Below, piece after piece: positions 39,984 to 48,951 of a DNA stretch of 56,942 nucleotides. The position numbers were made by a program, and so were the translations under genes. This DNA comes from Elusimicrobiaceae bacterium. GTDB lineage: Bacteria; Elusimicrobiota; Elusimicrobia; Elusimicrobiales; Elusimicrobiaceae. The notes beneath the pieces are model-generated. The model saw nothing but the letters and a program-made list of their open reading frames with translations, was not told where the DNA came from and did not search any database. Each line of letters begins with the position of its first letter. The first letter of the stretch is position 1. The stretch is from contig JAFXGO010000033.1 in assembly GCA_017520185.1 (NCBI GenBank), positions 1-56,942 on the forward strand, in the 5' to 3' direction.

Positions 39984-40017
39984 GTTGGAGAAAAAACTTG
40001 ATAGAATGGGGCTTTTT
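39984..40017 (+). repeat. Second copy of the pilin upstream block
   Basis: A near-copy of 39378-39410 (GTTGGAGAAAAAACTTGATA, then GAATGGG and a T-run). No pilin follows; the -10 is not conserved. This looks like the start of a lost neighbouring unit. Confidence 0.7.
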
Positions 40018-40163
40018 AATGCTTCAAAAAAGGTTATTTTTTGTTTTTCTTCCGTCGATGAAAAATCCCCCTCTTTTTATCTAATTACTTTTTAGCGTTG
40101 TGCAGTTCTCCCGTTAATATTAATTTTAGATTAGCAGTAAAAGTTCTATTTTACGGGGGTAAA

Positions 40164-41390
40164 ATGAATATGAAACATGCAGCATGGGGCCTGATGGCCG
40201 TTTGCTTATTTTTGAGTTCTGCCACGTATGCGCAGAATGCTACGCAACACACCGCCAAACACCACCGTCGTTTGGCTCAGCAACAAGAGCTTCATCAATC
40301 TCACCCTTATTCTTTCGGGCAGGATTATTTACAGATGAAACAAGACTTGGCTGACAAAACAGGTATCCAATACGGTTTGGATATCAGTTATCTATTACAG
40401 CGCGGTGCGCCCAACGGTAAACAAACCGCCATTCAGGGGTACTATTATCCTTACATCACTTGGGATGTGTTTAAAGACACATTTTTGGGCTCGGGTCAAA
40501 TAAATGCCAACTACAATTTAATCCGTTATTGGGGCAGTAATGGCACCACTTTACAAAACCGTTTGGGTTTGGCCTCTGCGCCCAACGACTATACAGAAAA
40601 CGAAGAGATTTTTTCTCAGTTTTCCTACACACACACTTTGCCCAATCATTTGGATTGGCTTTCTGTGACGGTGGGTCAATTTCCGCTGTATAACTTTGAT
40701 GGTGGTAATTATTTGGACAATCAACAAACGGCTCTGTTAAATTTTGCCATGTCGCAAAACGCGTCTTCTACCTATCCCAGTGCCAGTTTTGGCGGATATG
40801 TGCAAGCGGCACCGGGCGATTGGACCTTTGCCGCCGGTTGGCAGGACGGGCAAAATATCAGCGGTCAAAATATACAATTAAACGATGCTTTTGACGGCAG
40901 ATACACTTGGTTCGGCTCTGCTTCTTACGCGCCCACCATTGCCGGATTAGGAGCAGGTCAATACAGTTTTTTGTATTACTATCAGCCGGCAGTAAAAGAG
41001 CAAGACGAAACCTCACGCGGTTGGTCAGTGAATATAAGCCAAAATTTGGGTGAAAAGTGGGCTCTTTCCGCACGCGCCAACGGTTCTGACGGGCATATTG
41101 CTCCTATAAAGAAATCTTTTGTCTTAGCAGCCAGTTTGCTTAATCCGTTGGATAGAAATACCAACGATGCCATCACCTTAGGTGTAGCTTATAACAGAAC
41201 GGATAAAAAAGCCTTAGGTTATCCGGCTGAATTTAAAAATAGCGAAATGGCGGTAGAATTGCAATGGGTGTGGGGTATTGGCAAATTGATGACCATTACA
41301 CCGGATATTCAGTTCTATCCCAAGTCTGCGGCAGGGAACGGTAATTCTTTTACCACTGTCGCCAGTTTACGCACAACAATTATGCTGTAA
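40164..41390 (+). CDS. aaxA: OprB-type carbohydrate-selective porin, AaxA-like
   Basis: A 408-residue outer-membrane porin with a signal peptide (hydrophobic to ATYAQ), a His/Gln-rich spacer and an OprB-like barrel: [49 protein letters not shown], and a C-terminal barrel strand ending RTTIML. In Chlamydia, AaxA is an OprB-family porin that lets arginine enter through the outer membrane and is encoded with AaxB and AaxC. The gene here is followed directly by homologues of both, in the same order. The ATG at 40164 has GGGGG upstream. Arginine or agmatine is therefore the likely permeant, by context. Confidence 0.8.
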   Translation: MNMKHAAWGLMAVCLFLSSATYAQNATQHTAKHHRRLAQQQELHQSHPYSFGQDYLQMKQDLADKTGIQYGLDISYLLQRGAPNGKQTAIQGYYYPYITWDVFKDTFLGSGQINANYNLIRYWGSNGTTLQNRLGLASAPNDYTENEEIFSQFSYTHTLPNHLDWLSVTVGQFPLYNFDGGNYLDNQQTALLNFAMSQNASSTYPSASFGGYVQAAPGDWTFAAGWQDGQNISGQNIQLNDAFDGRYTWFGSASYAPTIAGLGAGQYSFLYYYQPAVKEQDETSRGWSVNISQNLGEKWALSARANGSDGHIAPIKKSFVLAASLLNPLDRNTNDAITLGVAYNRTDKKALGYPAEFKNSEMAVELQWVWGIGKLMTITPDIQFYPKSAAGNGNSFTTVASLRTTIML

Positions 41391-41422
41391 AAAATAAATT
41401 AAGAGGGGTAAAGGAGGAAATT

Positions 41423-42034
41423 ATGCAAGAACTTCAATTAGGGACCAGATATCCTACATTAGCATTTATCACCGGAGGAGCCGGTCAGGCGATGGACGGC
41501 ATCCCGCCGCAGCCGTTTGAAACTTTCTGTTATGATTCTGCTTTAACGCAGGCCAAAATAGAAAATTTTAATATTGTGCCTTATACATCGGTACTGCCGA
41601 AGGAACTTTATAACAATATTGTGCCGGTAGATGCGGTGGCTGATCAGTTTAAACACGGGGCTGTGTTGGAAGTGATTATCGCCGGAAACGGTGCCAATAT
41701 GAGTGAGCATAAAGCCATTGCTACCGGTGTAGGTATTTGCTGGGGTAAAGACAAACAAGGCAATCTGATTGGTGGTTGGGCTGCTGAATATGTGGAATAT
41801 TTTGATACACCTATTGACGATGATATCGCACGCGGTCATTGTGCTATGTGGCTTAATAAATCATTAAATCATGAATTGGAACTGCGCGGTGTGGAAAAAC
41901 ACAGTGAGTTTCAAATGTGGCACAACTACATTAATATCACGCAACCGTTTGCGTATTGTTTGACGGCCTTGGGGTTTTTGAACTTTAAATTTGCACCCTT
42001 AGCTACGGCTAAAGGCGTCAAACCGTTGGACTAA
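41423..42034 (+). CDS. aaxB: Pyruvoyl-dependent arginine decarboxylase, AaxB-like
   Basis: Converts arginine to agmatine and CO2, consuming a proton. A 203-residue proenzyme. The self-cleavage site is visible as Thr55-Ser56 in PYTSVLPKE; Ser56 would become the pyruvoyl group. A Thr-Ser pair at this site is known from chlamydial AaxB, while archaeal PdaD has Ser-Ser. The conserved region [20 protein letters not shown] and the acidic EYVEYFD stretch fit the family. It lies 32 bases after the porin gene, with AAGGAGG upstream, and 25 bases before the antiporter gene. Confidence 0.93.
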   Translation: MQELQLGTRYPTLAFITGGAGQAMDGIPPQPFETFCYDSALTQAKIENFNIVPYTSVLPKELYNNIVPVDAVADQFKHGAVLEVIIAGNGANMSEHKAIATGVGICWGKDKQGNLIGGWAAEYVEYFDTPIDDDIARGHCAMWLNKSLNHELELRGVEKHSEFQMWHNYINITQPFAYCLTALGFLNFKFAPLATAKGVKPLD

Positions 42035-42059
42035 AACTAAAATAGTTTTTGGGGGATTT

Positions 42060-43535
42060 ATGGGAGAAAAAAATCACAACACCGCCAATGCAAGTGCGGT
42101 CAAAAAAATGGGAGTCATAGGACTTGCCTGTATTGTGATCAGTTCTATGGTTGGGGGCGGGGTGTTCTCCCTCCCCCAAAACATGGCAGCCGGTGCCAGC
42201 GCGGGGGCAGTTATTTTGGCGTGGGTGATTACCGGTATCGGTATTTATTTTATCGCCAATACCTTTAGCATACTTTCACGCGTAAAGCCGGATTTGACGG
42301 CCGGTATTTATATGTACGCGCGAGAAGGCTTTGGCCCGTATGCAGGCTTTACCATCGGGTGGGGTTATTGGTTGTGCCAAATCTTTGGTAATGTGGGGTA
42401 TGCCGTTATTACAATGGACGCATTGAATTACTTTTTCCCCCCTTATTTTCAGGGCGGAAACAACTTGTGGTCCATTGTGGGCGGATCTGTGCTGATATGG
42501 GTGTTTAATTTTGTCGTCTTGCGCGGAGTACGGCAGGCCGCAATTATGAATATTATCGGAACAATTGGCAAATTAGTACCGCTTTTATGGTTTATTTTAG
42601 CCTTGCTTTTGAGTTTTAATTTTGACAAGTTTGATACCAACTTTTGGGGCAATCTTGCCGAAAACGGCAAAAGTTTAGGAGGATTGGGTACCCAATTAAA
42701 GAGTACAATGCTGGTGACGCTTTGGGCATTTATCGGTATTGAAGGCGCGGTAGTAATGTCTAACAGGGCCCGTAGCCAAAAAGACGTCAGCCGTGCTACT
42801 TTGTTGGGATTTTTGGGTTGTTTGGTGATTTATATAGGGCTTTCCGTCTTGCCGTTTGGATTTATGACACAGGCCGAAATTGCCGCTGTGCCCAACCCTT
42901 CCACCGCCGGTGTACTTGCCAAGTTGGTCGGCCCTTGGGGAGCGTGGCTAATGAATATAGGCCTTTTGATCGCGGTGCTTTCTTCGTGGTTGGCTTGGAC
43001 AATGATCACCGCCGAAATTCCGCAGGCTGCGGCAGAAAATGGCACATTTCCTAAGCAATTTGCCAGAGAAAATAAAAATGGTGCACCGTCTGTCTCTTTG
43101 TGGGTGACGAGTATCCTGATGCAACTAGCCATTTTGATGGTTTATTTTTCTAACAATGCTTGGAACACGATGCTCTCTATTACAGGGGTGATGGTGTTGC
43201 CTGCCTACATTTTCAGTACGGCTTATTTGTGGAAACTGACAGAAGACGGAGAATTTGCCAAATTAGCCCAAAAAGGCCGTGCTGCGGCTTTATTTACCGC
43301 TACGGTAGGTACTTTATACGGTTTATGGCTGGTGTATGCCGCAGGGATAAAATATTTATTCTTGGCGGTTATTTTCTTGGCCTTAGGCATACCGGTTTTT
43401 GTGTGGGCACGTAAGCAACAATCGGACGGACAAAACGTATTTAGCGGGAAAGGAGAAGTAGTTTTTATGCTGCTTTTGGCACTGTGTGCATTGGTGGCTA
43501 TTTATGTGTTTGCCAGAGGGTTGGTGAGCCTATAA
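42060..43535 (+). CDS. aaxC: Arginine/agmatine antiporter, AaxC-like (APC superfamily)
   Basis: A 491-residue inner-membrane exchanger with about 12 helices. The unwound helix 1 motif [20 protein letters not shown] is the APC signature. Helix 6-7 region [20 protein letters not shown] carries the Glu-rich gate region of basic amino-acid antiporters. Family members AdiC, ArcD-type and AaxC swap arginine for agmatine or ornithine. The context (porin and arginine decarboxylase in the same operon) points to arginine/agmatine. GGGGGA upstream of the ATG. Together the three genes would form an arginine-dependent acid resistance or arginine-scavenging cycle. Confidence 0.88.
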   Translation: MGEKNHNTANASAVKKMGVIGLACIVISSMVGGGVFSLPQNMAAGASAGAVILAWVITGIGIYFIANTFSILSRVKPDLTAGIYMYAREGFGPYAGFTIGWGYWLCQIFGNVGYAVITMDALNYFFPPYFQGGNNLWSIVGGSVLIWVFNFVVLRGVRQAAIMNIIGTIGKLVPLLWFILALLLSFNFDKFDTNFWGNLAENGKSLGGLGTQLKSTMLVTLWAFIGIEGAVVMSNRARSQKDVSRATLLGFLGCLVIYIGLSVLPFGFMTQAEIAAVPNPSTAGVLAKLVGPWGAWLMNIGLLIAVLSSWLAWTMITAEIPQAAAENGTFPKQFARENKNGAPSVSLWVTSILMQLAILMVYFSNNAWNTMLSITGVMVLPAYIFSTAYLWKLTEDGEFAKLAQKGRAAALFTATVGTLYGLWLVYAAGIKYLFLAVIFLALGIPVFVWARKQQSDGQNVFSGKGEVVFMLLLALCALVAIYVFARGLVSL

Positions 43536-43550
43536 AAAGGATTCGTTTTA

Positions 43551-43576
43551 AAGCCTCGCTTCGGCGGGGCTTTTTT
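43551..43576 (+). terminator. Terminator of the aax operon
   Basis: AAGCCTCGC / GCGGGGCTT stem (one G-T pair) with TTC loop and TTTTTT. Confidence 0.9.
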
Positions 43577-43598
43577 GTGGTATAGGTGTTGTGTGATA

Positions 43599-43607
43599 TG
43601 CTATGAT
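43599..43607 (+). promoter_or_regulatory. Extended -10 of the sirtuin gene giving a leaderless message
   Basis: TGCTATGAT with six bases to the ATG at 43614. No ribosome binding site. The layout is the same as at mutY. Confidence 0.6.
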
Positions 43608-43613
43608 AGCACT

Positions 43614-44333
43614 ATGAAAGAAGCGATTGATTTGATTAAAAATGCCCAAAGTGGCGTAATATTTACCGGAGCAGGTGTTTCTGTGCAGAGCGGTATCCCC
43701 CCGTTTACCGGAGCAGGCGGTTTGTGGAATAAATACGACCCAAAGTTTATTGAGTTAGATTTCTTTTATTCCGATCCAAAACGCAGTTGGGAAGAAATGA
43801 AAAAAATATTTTTTACCTGTATGGGTGAGGCTAAGCCCAACAAGGCCCATGAGGTGATTGCTCAATTAGAAAAAAGTAAACGCTTTCAAGGAGTTATTAC
43901 CCAAAACATAGACGGCCTACACCAAAAAGCAGGCAGTAAAAATGTGCAGGAATTTCATGGTACTATTCATAAAATGCACTGTATTTCTTGCGGCCGACGT
44001 TATGATACTGACAAAGTGGATTTAAACCCAAATCCCCCCACTTGCAAATGCGGCGGCGTACTAAAGCCGGATTTTGTATTTTACGGAGAAGGGATTAATC
44101 CGCTGGTGCAGAGAGAGTCTGAAACGATGGCTATTTCGGCCGATGTAATGATTATTGTTGGAACAGCAGGGCAAGTGATGCCTGCATGCAGTTTGCCGCT
44201 ACTGGCCAAGCAATACGGCACGCGCATTGTGGAAGTGAATTTGCAACCGTCTGCCTATACAGACGGCGTGAGCGATTTTTACTTTGAGCAAACAGCCACA
44301 GAGTTCTTTGCCGAACTTGAAAAGCATTTGTAA
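43614..44333 (+). CDS. cobB: Sir2 family NAD-dependent protein deacylase
   Basis: A 239-residue sirtuin. NAD-binding TGAGVSVQSGIP (18-29), TQNIDGLHQKAG (96-107), catalytic His115 in EFHGT, zinc cysteines Cys123, Cys126, Cys144 and Cys146 and the GTAGQVMPA region are present. The usual PFRG segment reads PFTG (Thr32 in place of the NAD-contacting Arg), which is unusual. It would remove acyl groups from lysines. The gene is apparently leaderless and monocistronic, followed by a shared terminator. Confidence 0.9.
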   Translation: MKEAIDLIKNAQSGVIFTGAGVSVQSGIPPFTGAGGLWNKYDPKFIELDFFYSDPKRSWEEMKKIFFTCMGEAKPNKAHEVIAQLEKSKRFQGVITQNIDGLHQKAGSKNVQEFHGTIHKMHCISCGRRYDTDKVDLNPNPPTCKCGGVLKPDFVFYGEGINPLVQRESETMAISADVMIIVGTAGQVMPACSLPLLAKQYGTRIVEVNLQPSAYTDGVSDFYFEQTATEFFAELEKHL

Positions 44334-44335
44334 AA

Positions 44336-44362
44336 TAAACCCCCGCCTAAGCGGGGGTTTTA
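44336..44362. terminator. Bidirectional terminator between cobB and the HD gene
   Basis: CCCCCGC / GCGGGGG with a CTAA loop, A-run and T-run. Confidence 0.93.
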
Positions 44363-44363
44363 G

Positions 44364-44951
44364 TTAAACCTTTTCCATTTCCTGTTTTACCTTTTCTTCT
44401 GTTGCGGCGCAGGCTTGCAAGGTTAAATCTAAGAGTTTATCCAGATCCCAGCCCAACATTTCAGCACCTTGTTTAATCACGTCGCGTGAACAACCGGCGA
44501 CAAATTTTTTATCTTTAAATTTTTTCTTTAAGCTGCTCAGTTCCATATCTTTGGTGCTTTTAGACGGGCGCATACGTGCCGCTGCCCCGATAAGGCCCGT
44601 TAGTTCGTCACAGGCAAAAAGTACTTTTTCCATTTCATGTTCGGGTTTAACATCGCTGGCCATACCGTAAGCATGGCAACATACGGCGCGTACCAATTCG
44701 GCTTCAGCATGGATTTCGGCCAATAGTTCGGGTGCTTTTTGGCAATGCTCATTGGGGAATTTTTCAAAATCAATATCATGCAACAGCCCTGCCAAATACC
44801 AAAAGTTTTTTTGTTCCGTATAGCCTAATTGTTCGGCAAACCAACCCATAACTGCTTCAACGGTAAAGGCATGGAGCAGATGGAAAGGTTCTTGATTGTA
44901 TTTTTTTAATAAATCTAAGGCTTGTGTACGAGAAATAGCGGTAGTAGACAC
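44364..44951 (-). CDS. HD domain phosphohydrolase-like protein
   Basis: A 195-residue protein with the HD metal motif: an early His in LLHAFTVEA, the HD pair in LAGLLHDIDFEKFP, and later His (CCHAYGM) and Asp (FACDELTGL) ligands in the expected order. Members hydrolyse phosphate esters of nucleotides or unknown substrates. The C-terminal helices are rich in Lys/Glu. The start is GTG 44951 with AGGAG about 9 bases upstream. Probably monocistronic. Substrate unknown. Confidence 0.85.
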   Translation of the reverse strand: MSTTAISRTQALDLLKKYNQEPFHLLHAFTVEAVMGWFAEQLGYTEQKNFWYLAGLLHDIDFEKFPNEHCQKAPELLAEIHAEAELVRAVCCHAYGMASDVKPEHEMEKVLFACDELTGLIGAAARMRPSKSTKDMELSSLKKKFKDKKFVAGCSRDVIKQGAEMLGWDLDKLLDLTLQACAATEEKVKQEMEKV

Positions 44952-44981
44952 TAGAAAAATCTCCTAAAAGGTAAATCGGGC

Positions 44982-45014
44982 AAAAAAAAGCACCTGCCAC
45001 TTGGGCAGGTGCTT
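44982..45014 (-). terminator. Terminator of the DUF805 gene
   Basis: AAGCACCTGCC / GGCAGGTGCTT stem with a 5-base loop and a T-run on the minus strand. Confidence 0.92.
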
Positions 45015-45023
45015 CTTAAAATT

Positions 45024-45362
45024 TTAGCGTTTGCTGGGCAATACGAAGAACACAAGCAGTACGATGGAGCCCACAATGGGAATCAAGCCGATTAACAACC
45101 ACCAAGCGCTTCTGCCGGTATCATGCAAGCGACGAGCAGCAATGCCCAAGCTGGGCAAGAGCAAGGCTAAGCTGACTACGATATAAAGAACGTAAAACAA
45201 AGTTCCTACCACATTATCCATGCTGGAAAGAGTGGATAACACAATGCTTAACAAAAAGTTAAAAAGCACAAAAAGCCAGTATTGTTTGCGGGTAGCACAA
45301 CCCTTGAAATCTAAATAATGTTTGGTAATAACATCGATGAAGTATGTTTGTACAACGTTCAT
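45024..45362 (-). CDS. DUF805 family inner-membrane protein
   Basis: A 112-residue membrane protein with three helices. Family signature: FKGCATRKQYWLFVLFN at the start and LGIAARRLHDTGRSAWWLL near the end, as in YhaH/YhaI. Molecular function of the family is unknown. An AGGAG site lies upstream of the ATG. It has its own terminator. Confidence 0.93.
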   Translation of the reverse strand: MNVVQTYFIDVITKHYLDFKGCATRKQYWLFVLFNFLLSIVLSTLSSMDNVVGTLFYVLYIVVSLALLLPSLGIAARRLHDTGRSAWWLLIGLIPIVGSIVLLVFFVLPSKR

Positions 45363-45437
45363 AAGTTCTCCTTTTTGTTATAAAACTGCTACATATACTA
45401 TAGCATTTTCATTTGTTTTTTTAAAATAATTTTTTGA

Positions 45438-47237
45438 TTACTTATAAAAATGGCTAAATTCCTTTAAACTTTCCGACAAAGCCTTTGCGCTGACGGGCGT
45501 TTGAGAAGGAACATAATTTTCGTCGTAATTTTCAATACTGCCGTAATTATTTAGCACAGATATTTTATCTCCTTCTCGAATGGCTTTGTTAGTATAACTA
45601 AGAATTAAAGTCCATGGGCGCGGGGTAGCATCAAATAAATCCCAACCGGAACTGTAGTCAGAAATAGGGTTTGTACAGTTGAAAATCTGACGCAACAACG
45701 TGGGTACCACATCATAATGAGAAGTGCGGTAATCAATGTCTTTTCCTTCCTTGTTGGGCCACCAAATGATAAGAGGCACCTGCGTTTGATATTTGGCAAA
45801 ATTGCTATTGTGTCCCCAGAAATTATGGCGGGTATCATTAAGTTCTTGTCCATGATCGCCCGTCAGCACTATCAGCGTATTTTTTTCTAAGCCTTGTTGT
45901 TCTAAGGCTTGGTAAACTTTTGCCAATAAAGAATCCATATAATGTACGGAGTTTTTGTATCGGTTTTGATAGGGCGTAGGGTCTGTATTTTTATTTAATG
46001 TCAGATAATTAACCTCTTGCGCATACGGAGCAAATGGTTTTTCGGATGTGGGGGCAAAGTCAAAACCATGTGCAGAATCATAAAATAAGAAACCAAAGAA
46101 AGGTTTGTTCTTATCTCTTTTTTCTAAGAAAGATAAAAACTCTTTTTGTGCATCTTCATCGCGTTGCCATTTAGTTTTCCCGTTAGAAGAAACACGCAAA
46201 TGATCTATATGAGAAAATACGTTTTGGTTAAATTCCGGACTGTTGATTTTGGCACTGGCATAAATACCAAATTCATAGCCTTGTGTGCCCAATCTTTCCA
46301 TAAATACGGGGCGGATTTTATTGGCGGTGACACTTTCCCAATACGGGTAAGGCATGGAATAAAAGAGCGAGAAAACCCCCGCTTCCGTTGCATTTCCTCC
46401 CGATAGGTGATTTTTGAAATAAAAAGCATTTTTAGCCTTTTGATAACGGGCAAAAGTATGGGGCATTACTTCGGGGGTGAAGGCATCTGCGCGCCAAGCA
46501 TCTATCAGGATAAATAAAATATTCGGTTTTTCTTGCGGTGTTTGGCAGGAAAGCGCAGACAACGGGTAATTGAGTGCCCCTTTTTTGGGTGTTTCATAGG
46601 GTTGCGTTTTGGGGGTAAAGCCCATTTTTCTCAGGCGGCGGTTCATGCTTAAAGGTTGCGCCCAAGGCAGATAAGGCACTTGTGAAAGAACCGACGGAAC
46701 AAGCATAAATTTTCCCCATGCGTACATACCGTTATAACTTGCAAAAATAAGTAATAAAATGATGGTTAAAACAGTTGCTTTTTTACTGTTTATGTTTATT
46801 TTACAAGCGCATTTAGCCAAAGCGAACGTGATAAAGAAAAGTAGCAATATTGCCCCTGCTAAAATAAAGTAGGTGCTGGGCGGAAAGACAAATATTTCTC
46901 GCCCTGCAGGACCAAAAAATAACTGAAGCATAGCCAAACTGATATGAAAACGGTATTGGGAATAAACTAAAATATCCACACACAAAATCAAATTAAACAA
47001 ACTACCTAATGCAACCGACGTCCAAAAAGCAGTTTTGTGTCCGATAAATCGCACCAAAGACAGTAGGGCAAAAAGCCCGACGGCAAACATAAAACTGTTG
47101 CCAAGAATAAATAAAGCGGTAAAAGTTCCCCCCGTCAAGGACGAGTAAAACCCACTTACAAAAAAGTAAGCCAACGAAAGCACGCTCCACAAGAGCATTT
47201 CCAACACGCAAAAAATAAAAATATTCTTAATCTTCAT
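45438..47237 (-). CDS. YejM/PbgA-like inner-membrane sulfatase-fold protein
   Basis: A 599-residue protein with five N-terminal helices (to about 185) and a periplasmic alkaline phosphatase-superfamily domain. Motifs: NILFILIDAWRADAF (metal Asp), then HLSGGNATEAGVFSLFYSMP with the Thr at the nucleophile position, and LTGDHGQELND with the metal Asp-His. The SGGNAT..GVFSLFY segment closely resembles that of YejM (PbgA), the E. coli regulator of LPS synthesis, which also has five helices. It may therefore act in LPS/lipid homeostasis or modify an envelope glycolipid. No FtsH/LapB gene is nearby. Confidence 0.82.
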   Translation of the reverse strand: MKIKNIFIFCVLEMLLWSVLSLAYFFVSGFYSSLTGGTFTALFILGNSFMFAVGLFALLSLVRFIGHKTAFWTSVALGSLFNLILCVDILVYSQYRFHISLAMLQLFFGPAGREIFVFPPSTYFILAGAILLLFFITFALAKCACKININSKKATVLTIILLLIFASYNGMYAWGKFMLVPSVLSQVPYLPWAQPLSMNRRLRKMGFTPKTQPYETPKKGALNYPLSALSCQTPQEKPNILFILIDAWRADAFTPEVMPHTFARYQKAKNAFYFKNHLSGGNATEAGVFSLFYSMPYPYWESVTANKIRPVFMERLGTQGYEFGIYASAKINSPEFNQNVFSHIDHLRVSSNGKTKWQRDEDAQKEFLSFLEKRDKNKPFFGFLFYDSAHGFDFAPTSEKPFAPYAQEVNYLTLNKNTDPTPYQNRYKNSVHYMDSLLAKVYQALEQQGLEKNTLIVLTGDHGQELNDTRHNFWGHNSNFAKYQTQVPLIIWWPNKEGKDIDYRTSHYDVVPTLLRQIFNCTNPISDYSSGWDLFDATPRPWTLILSYTNKAIREGDKISVLNNYGSIENYDENYVPSQTPVSAKALSESLKEFSHFYK

Positions 47238-47324
47238 ATATTTATTATAACAAGTTCAAAAGGGCATTGCGGGCTCAACTGTGCACGTAAAACATATACA
47301 GAACAATACGCAAAAATATAAAAT

Positions 47325-48695
47325 ATGTTTATGGAAAATCAACAACAGGAACAAAAAAACAAAACTTCTTTGTGGCAAGAGTTGAAAATTATTTTTTCTT
47401 CTTCCCGTGCGTTTTGGCTGATTAATATGGTGAACTTTGCCGATGGTATTGCTTACTTCGGCATTTTGACCTTAATGACGCTATTTTTAGGCGGCAATGT
47501 GGGCATGAGTGACGCGATGAGCGGTATCAGCGTGTCCACCTTTACAGGTCTGGTGACACTGTTTATGTTCGGCGGAGGTTTTGTGTCGGACAAATACGGG
47601 GTGCGTAAAGCGTTAACGATTGCCTTGACCCTATTATTTAGCGGACGCGTAGTGCTGAGTTTGGCCGCTTTGCCGGCCGGGTTTGGATTTGCGTGGGTAG
47701 GATATGTAATGTCTTGGGCGGCTATTTTGCTAATGGCATTAGGCTCAGGCATTTTGCAGCCTGCTTTGTATGCCGGGGCTAAAGAATATACAAACCCCAA
47801 AGTTTCCGCCATTGCTTTTAGTTTTATTTATGCCTTTATGAACTTGGGTATCGTGTTTGGTAATTTCGCCTCTCCGTTTATCCGCACTGATGAGCCCTTT
47901 ATTGCAGATATTCACGGACTCGGATGGGGCATTATGGGTGTGTTTTTAATTTGTACAGCCATTACGGGTGTGGTACTGCTTTTGCATATTTCTTTGTTTA
48001 GCAAAAAGGTGGAAGAAAACTGTCGTGTAGCCGTAGTAAACGAAGAAGAAAATCAAAATAAAACATGGAAACAACGTCTGGCGGAAATGCCATTTAGAGA
48101 CGTACGTTTTATGTGGTTTATTTTTATTCTTTTGCCGGTACAAACTTTATTTGCACATCAGTTCCTTACAATGCCGGACTATATTTTCCGCGTTTTCCCT
48201 GCGGAAGTGGCAGCTAAGTTTGAATGGATTAACGGGATTAATCCGTTTATCATTGTGATTTTTGTGCCGCTGATTGCGATGCTTACACGCAATGTGAGCG
48301 TGTTTAAAATGCTCATCATCGGCACCAGCGTTTCTGCTGCTACGACGTTTCTGCTGATTAGTCAGCAGCCCTCTTTGGCGGTGTTAATCAGTTATGTAAT
48401 TATCTTCTCTTTGGGTGAGGCGGCGTGGTCTTCGCGCTTTTACGAATATGTAGGAGATTTAGCCCCTGTCGGCCAAGTGGGTGCGTATATGGGGCTGGCG
48501 GGCTTGCCTTGGTTCTTGGCTAAGTTTACCACAGGCTTGTACTCGGGCTTTATGCTTTCGCGTTTTGTGCCGAAAGAGGGTGCTCAAGACCCGGCCACCA
48601 TGTGGTTAATTTATGCCATCATTGCTTGTGTGACACCGGTAGGGTTGATTTTGACGCGCAAGTGGATAGAAAGCGGTATCCAAAAGAAAGCATAA
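47325..48695 (+). CDS. Major facilitator superfamily transporter, POT/DtpA-like
   Basis: A 456-residue inner-membrane protein with 12 or so helices. Helix 1 region FWLINMVNFADGIAYFGI and FMFGGGFVSDKYGVRKALTI (the MFS loop 2-3 motif G-x-x-x-D-R/K-x-G) are clear. The aromatic-rich first helix and the WAAILLMALGSGILQPALYA segment resemble proton-coupled oligopeptide transporters, but the ExxER motif is not seen. Substrate unknown. A TAAAAT box (47319-47324) sits six bases before an in-frame ATG at 47331, so the second start, with a leaderless message, is plausible. Confidence 0.82.
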   Translation: MFMENQQQEQKNKTSLWQELKIIFSSSRAFWLINMVNFADGIAYFGILTLMTLFLGGNVGMSDAMSGISVSTFTGLVTLFMFGGGFVSDKYGVRKALTIALTLLFSGRVVLSLAALPAGFGFAWVGYVMSWAAILLMALGSGILQPALYAGAKEYTNPKVSAIAFSFIYAFMNLGIVFGNFASPFIRTDEPFIADIHGLGWGIMGVFLICTAITGVVLLLHISLFSKKVEENCRVAVVNEEENQNKTWKQRLAEMPFRDVRFMWFIFILLPVQTLFAHQFLTMPDYIFRVFPAEVAAKFEWINGINPFIIVIFVPLIAMLTRNVSVFKMLIIGTSVSAATTFLLISQQPSLAVLISYVIIFSLGEAAWSSRFYEYVGDLAPVGQVGAYMGLAGLPWFLAKFTTGLYSGFMLSRFVPKEGAQDPATMWLIYAIIACVTPVGLILTRKWIESGIQKKA

Positions 48696-48714
48696 GTAAG
48701 TTTGCAAAAATTGA

Positions 48715-48743
48715 AAAGCCCCGCCTCGCGCGGGGCTTTTTTG
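48715..48743 (+). terminator. Terminator of the MFS gene
   Basis: AAAAGCCCCG / CGGGGCTTTT stem with TTTTTT. Confidence 0.93.
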
Positions 48744-48767
48744 ATGAGAAATAATCTTGCTTAAATA

Positions 48768-48804
48768 AAAATTGCCGACAATTAAATAAATTGTCAGCAA
48801 TTTT
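48768..48804 (-). terminator. Terminator of tRNA-Arg
   Basis: Minus strand AAAATTGCTGACAATTTA then TAATTGTCGGCAATTTTT: a long stem with one mismatch and a T-tail. Confidence 0.75.
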
Positions 48805-48827
48805 GTCACCATTCCGACGATAAAAAG

Positions 48828-48899
48828 TACCCCCAATAGGAATCGAACCTATATCCCCTGCTTAGAAGGCAGGTGCTCTATCCATTGAGCTATGGGGGC
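48828..48899 (-). tRNA. tRNA-Arg (anticodon TCT)
   Basis: A 72-base cloverleaf without encoded CCA: acceptor GCCCCCA / TGGGGGT, D arm GCTC...GAGC, anticodon stem CCTGC / GCAGG with loop CTTCTAA (anticodon TCT), T loop TTCGATT. It reads AGA. Unlike the two tRNA-Pro genes, CCA must be added after transcription. Confidence 0.95.
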
Positions 48900-48951
48900 T
48901 AAAATCTACTTACCTTATTTTACAAAAATTAAACCAAAGATTCAAAATTTT

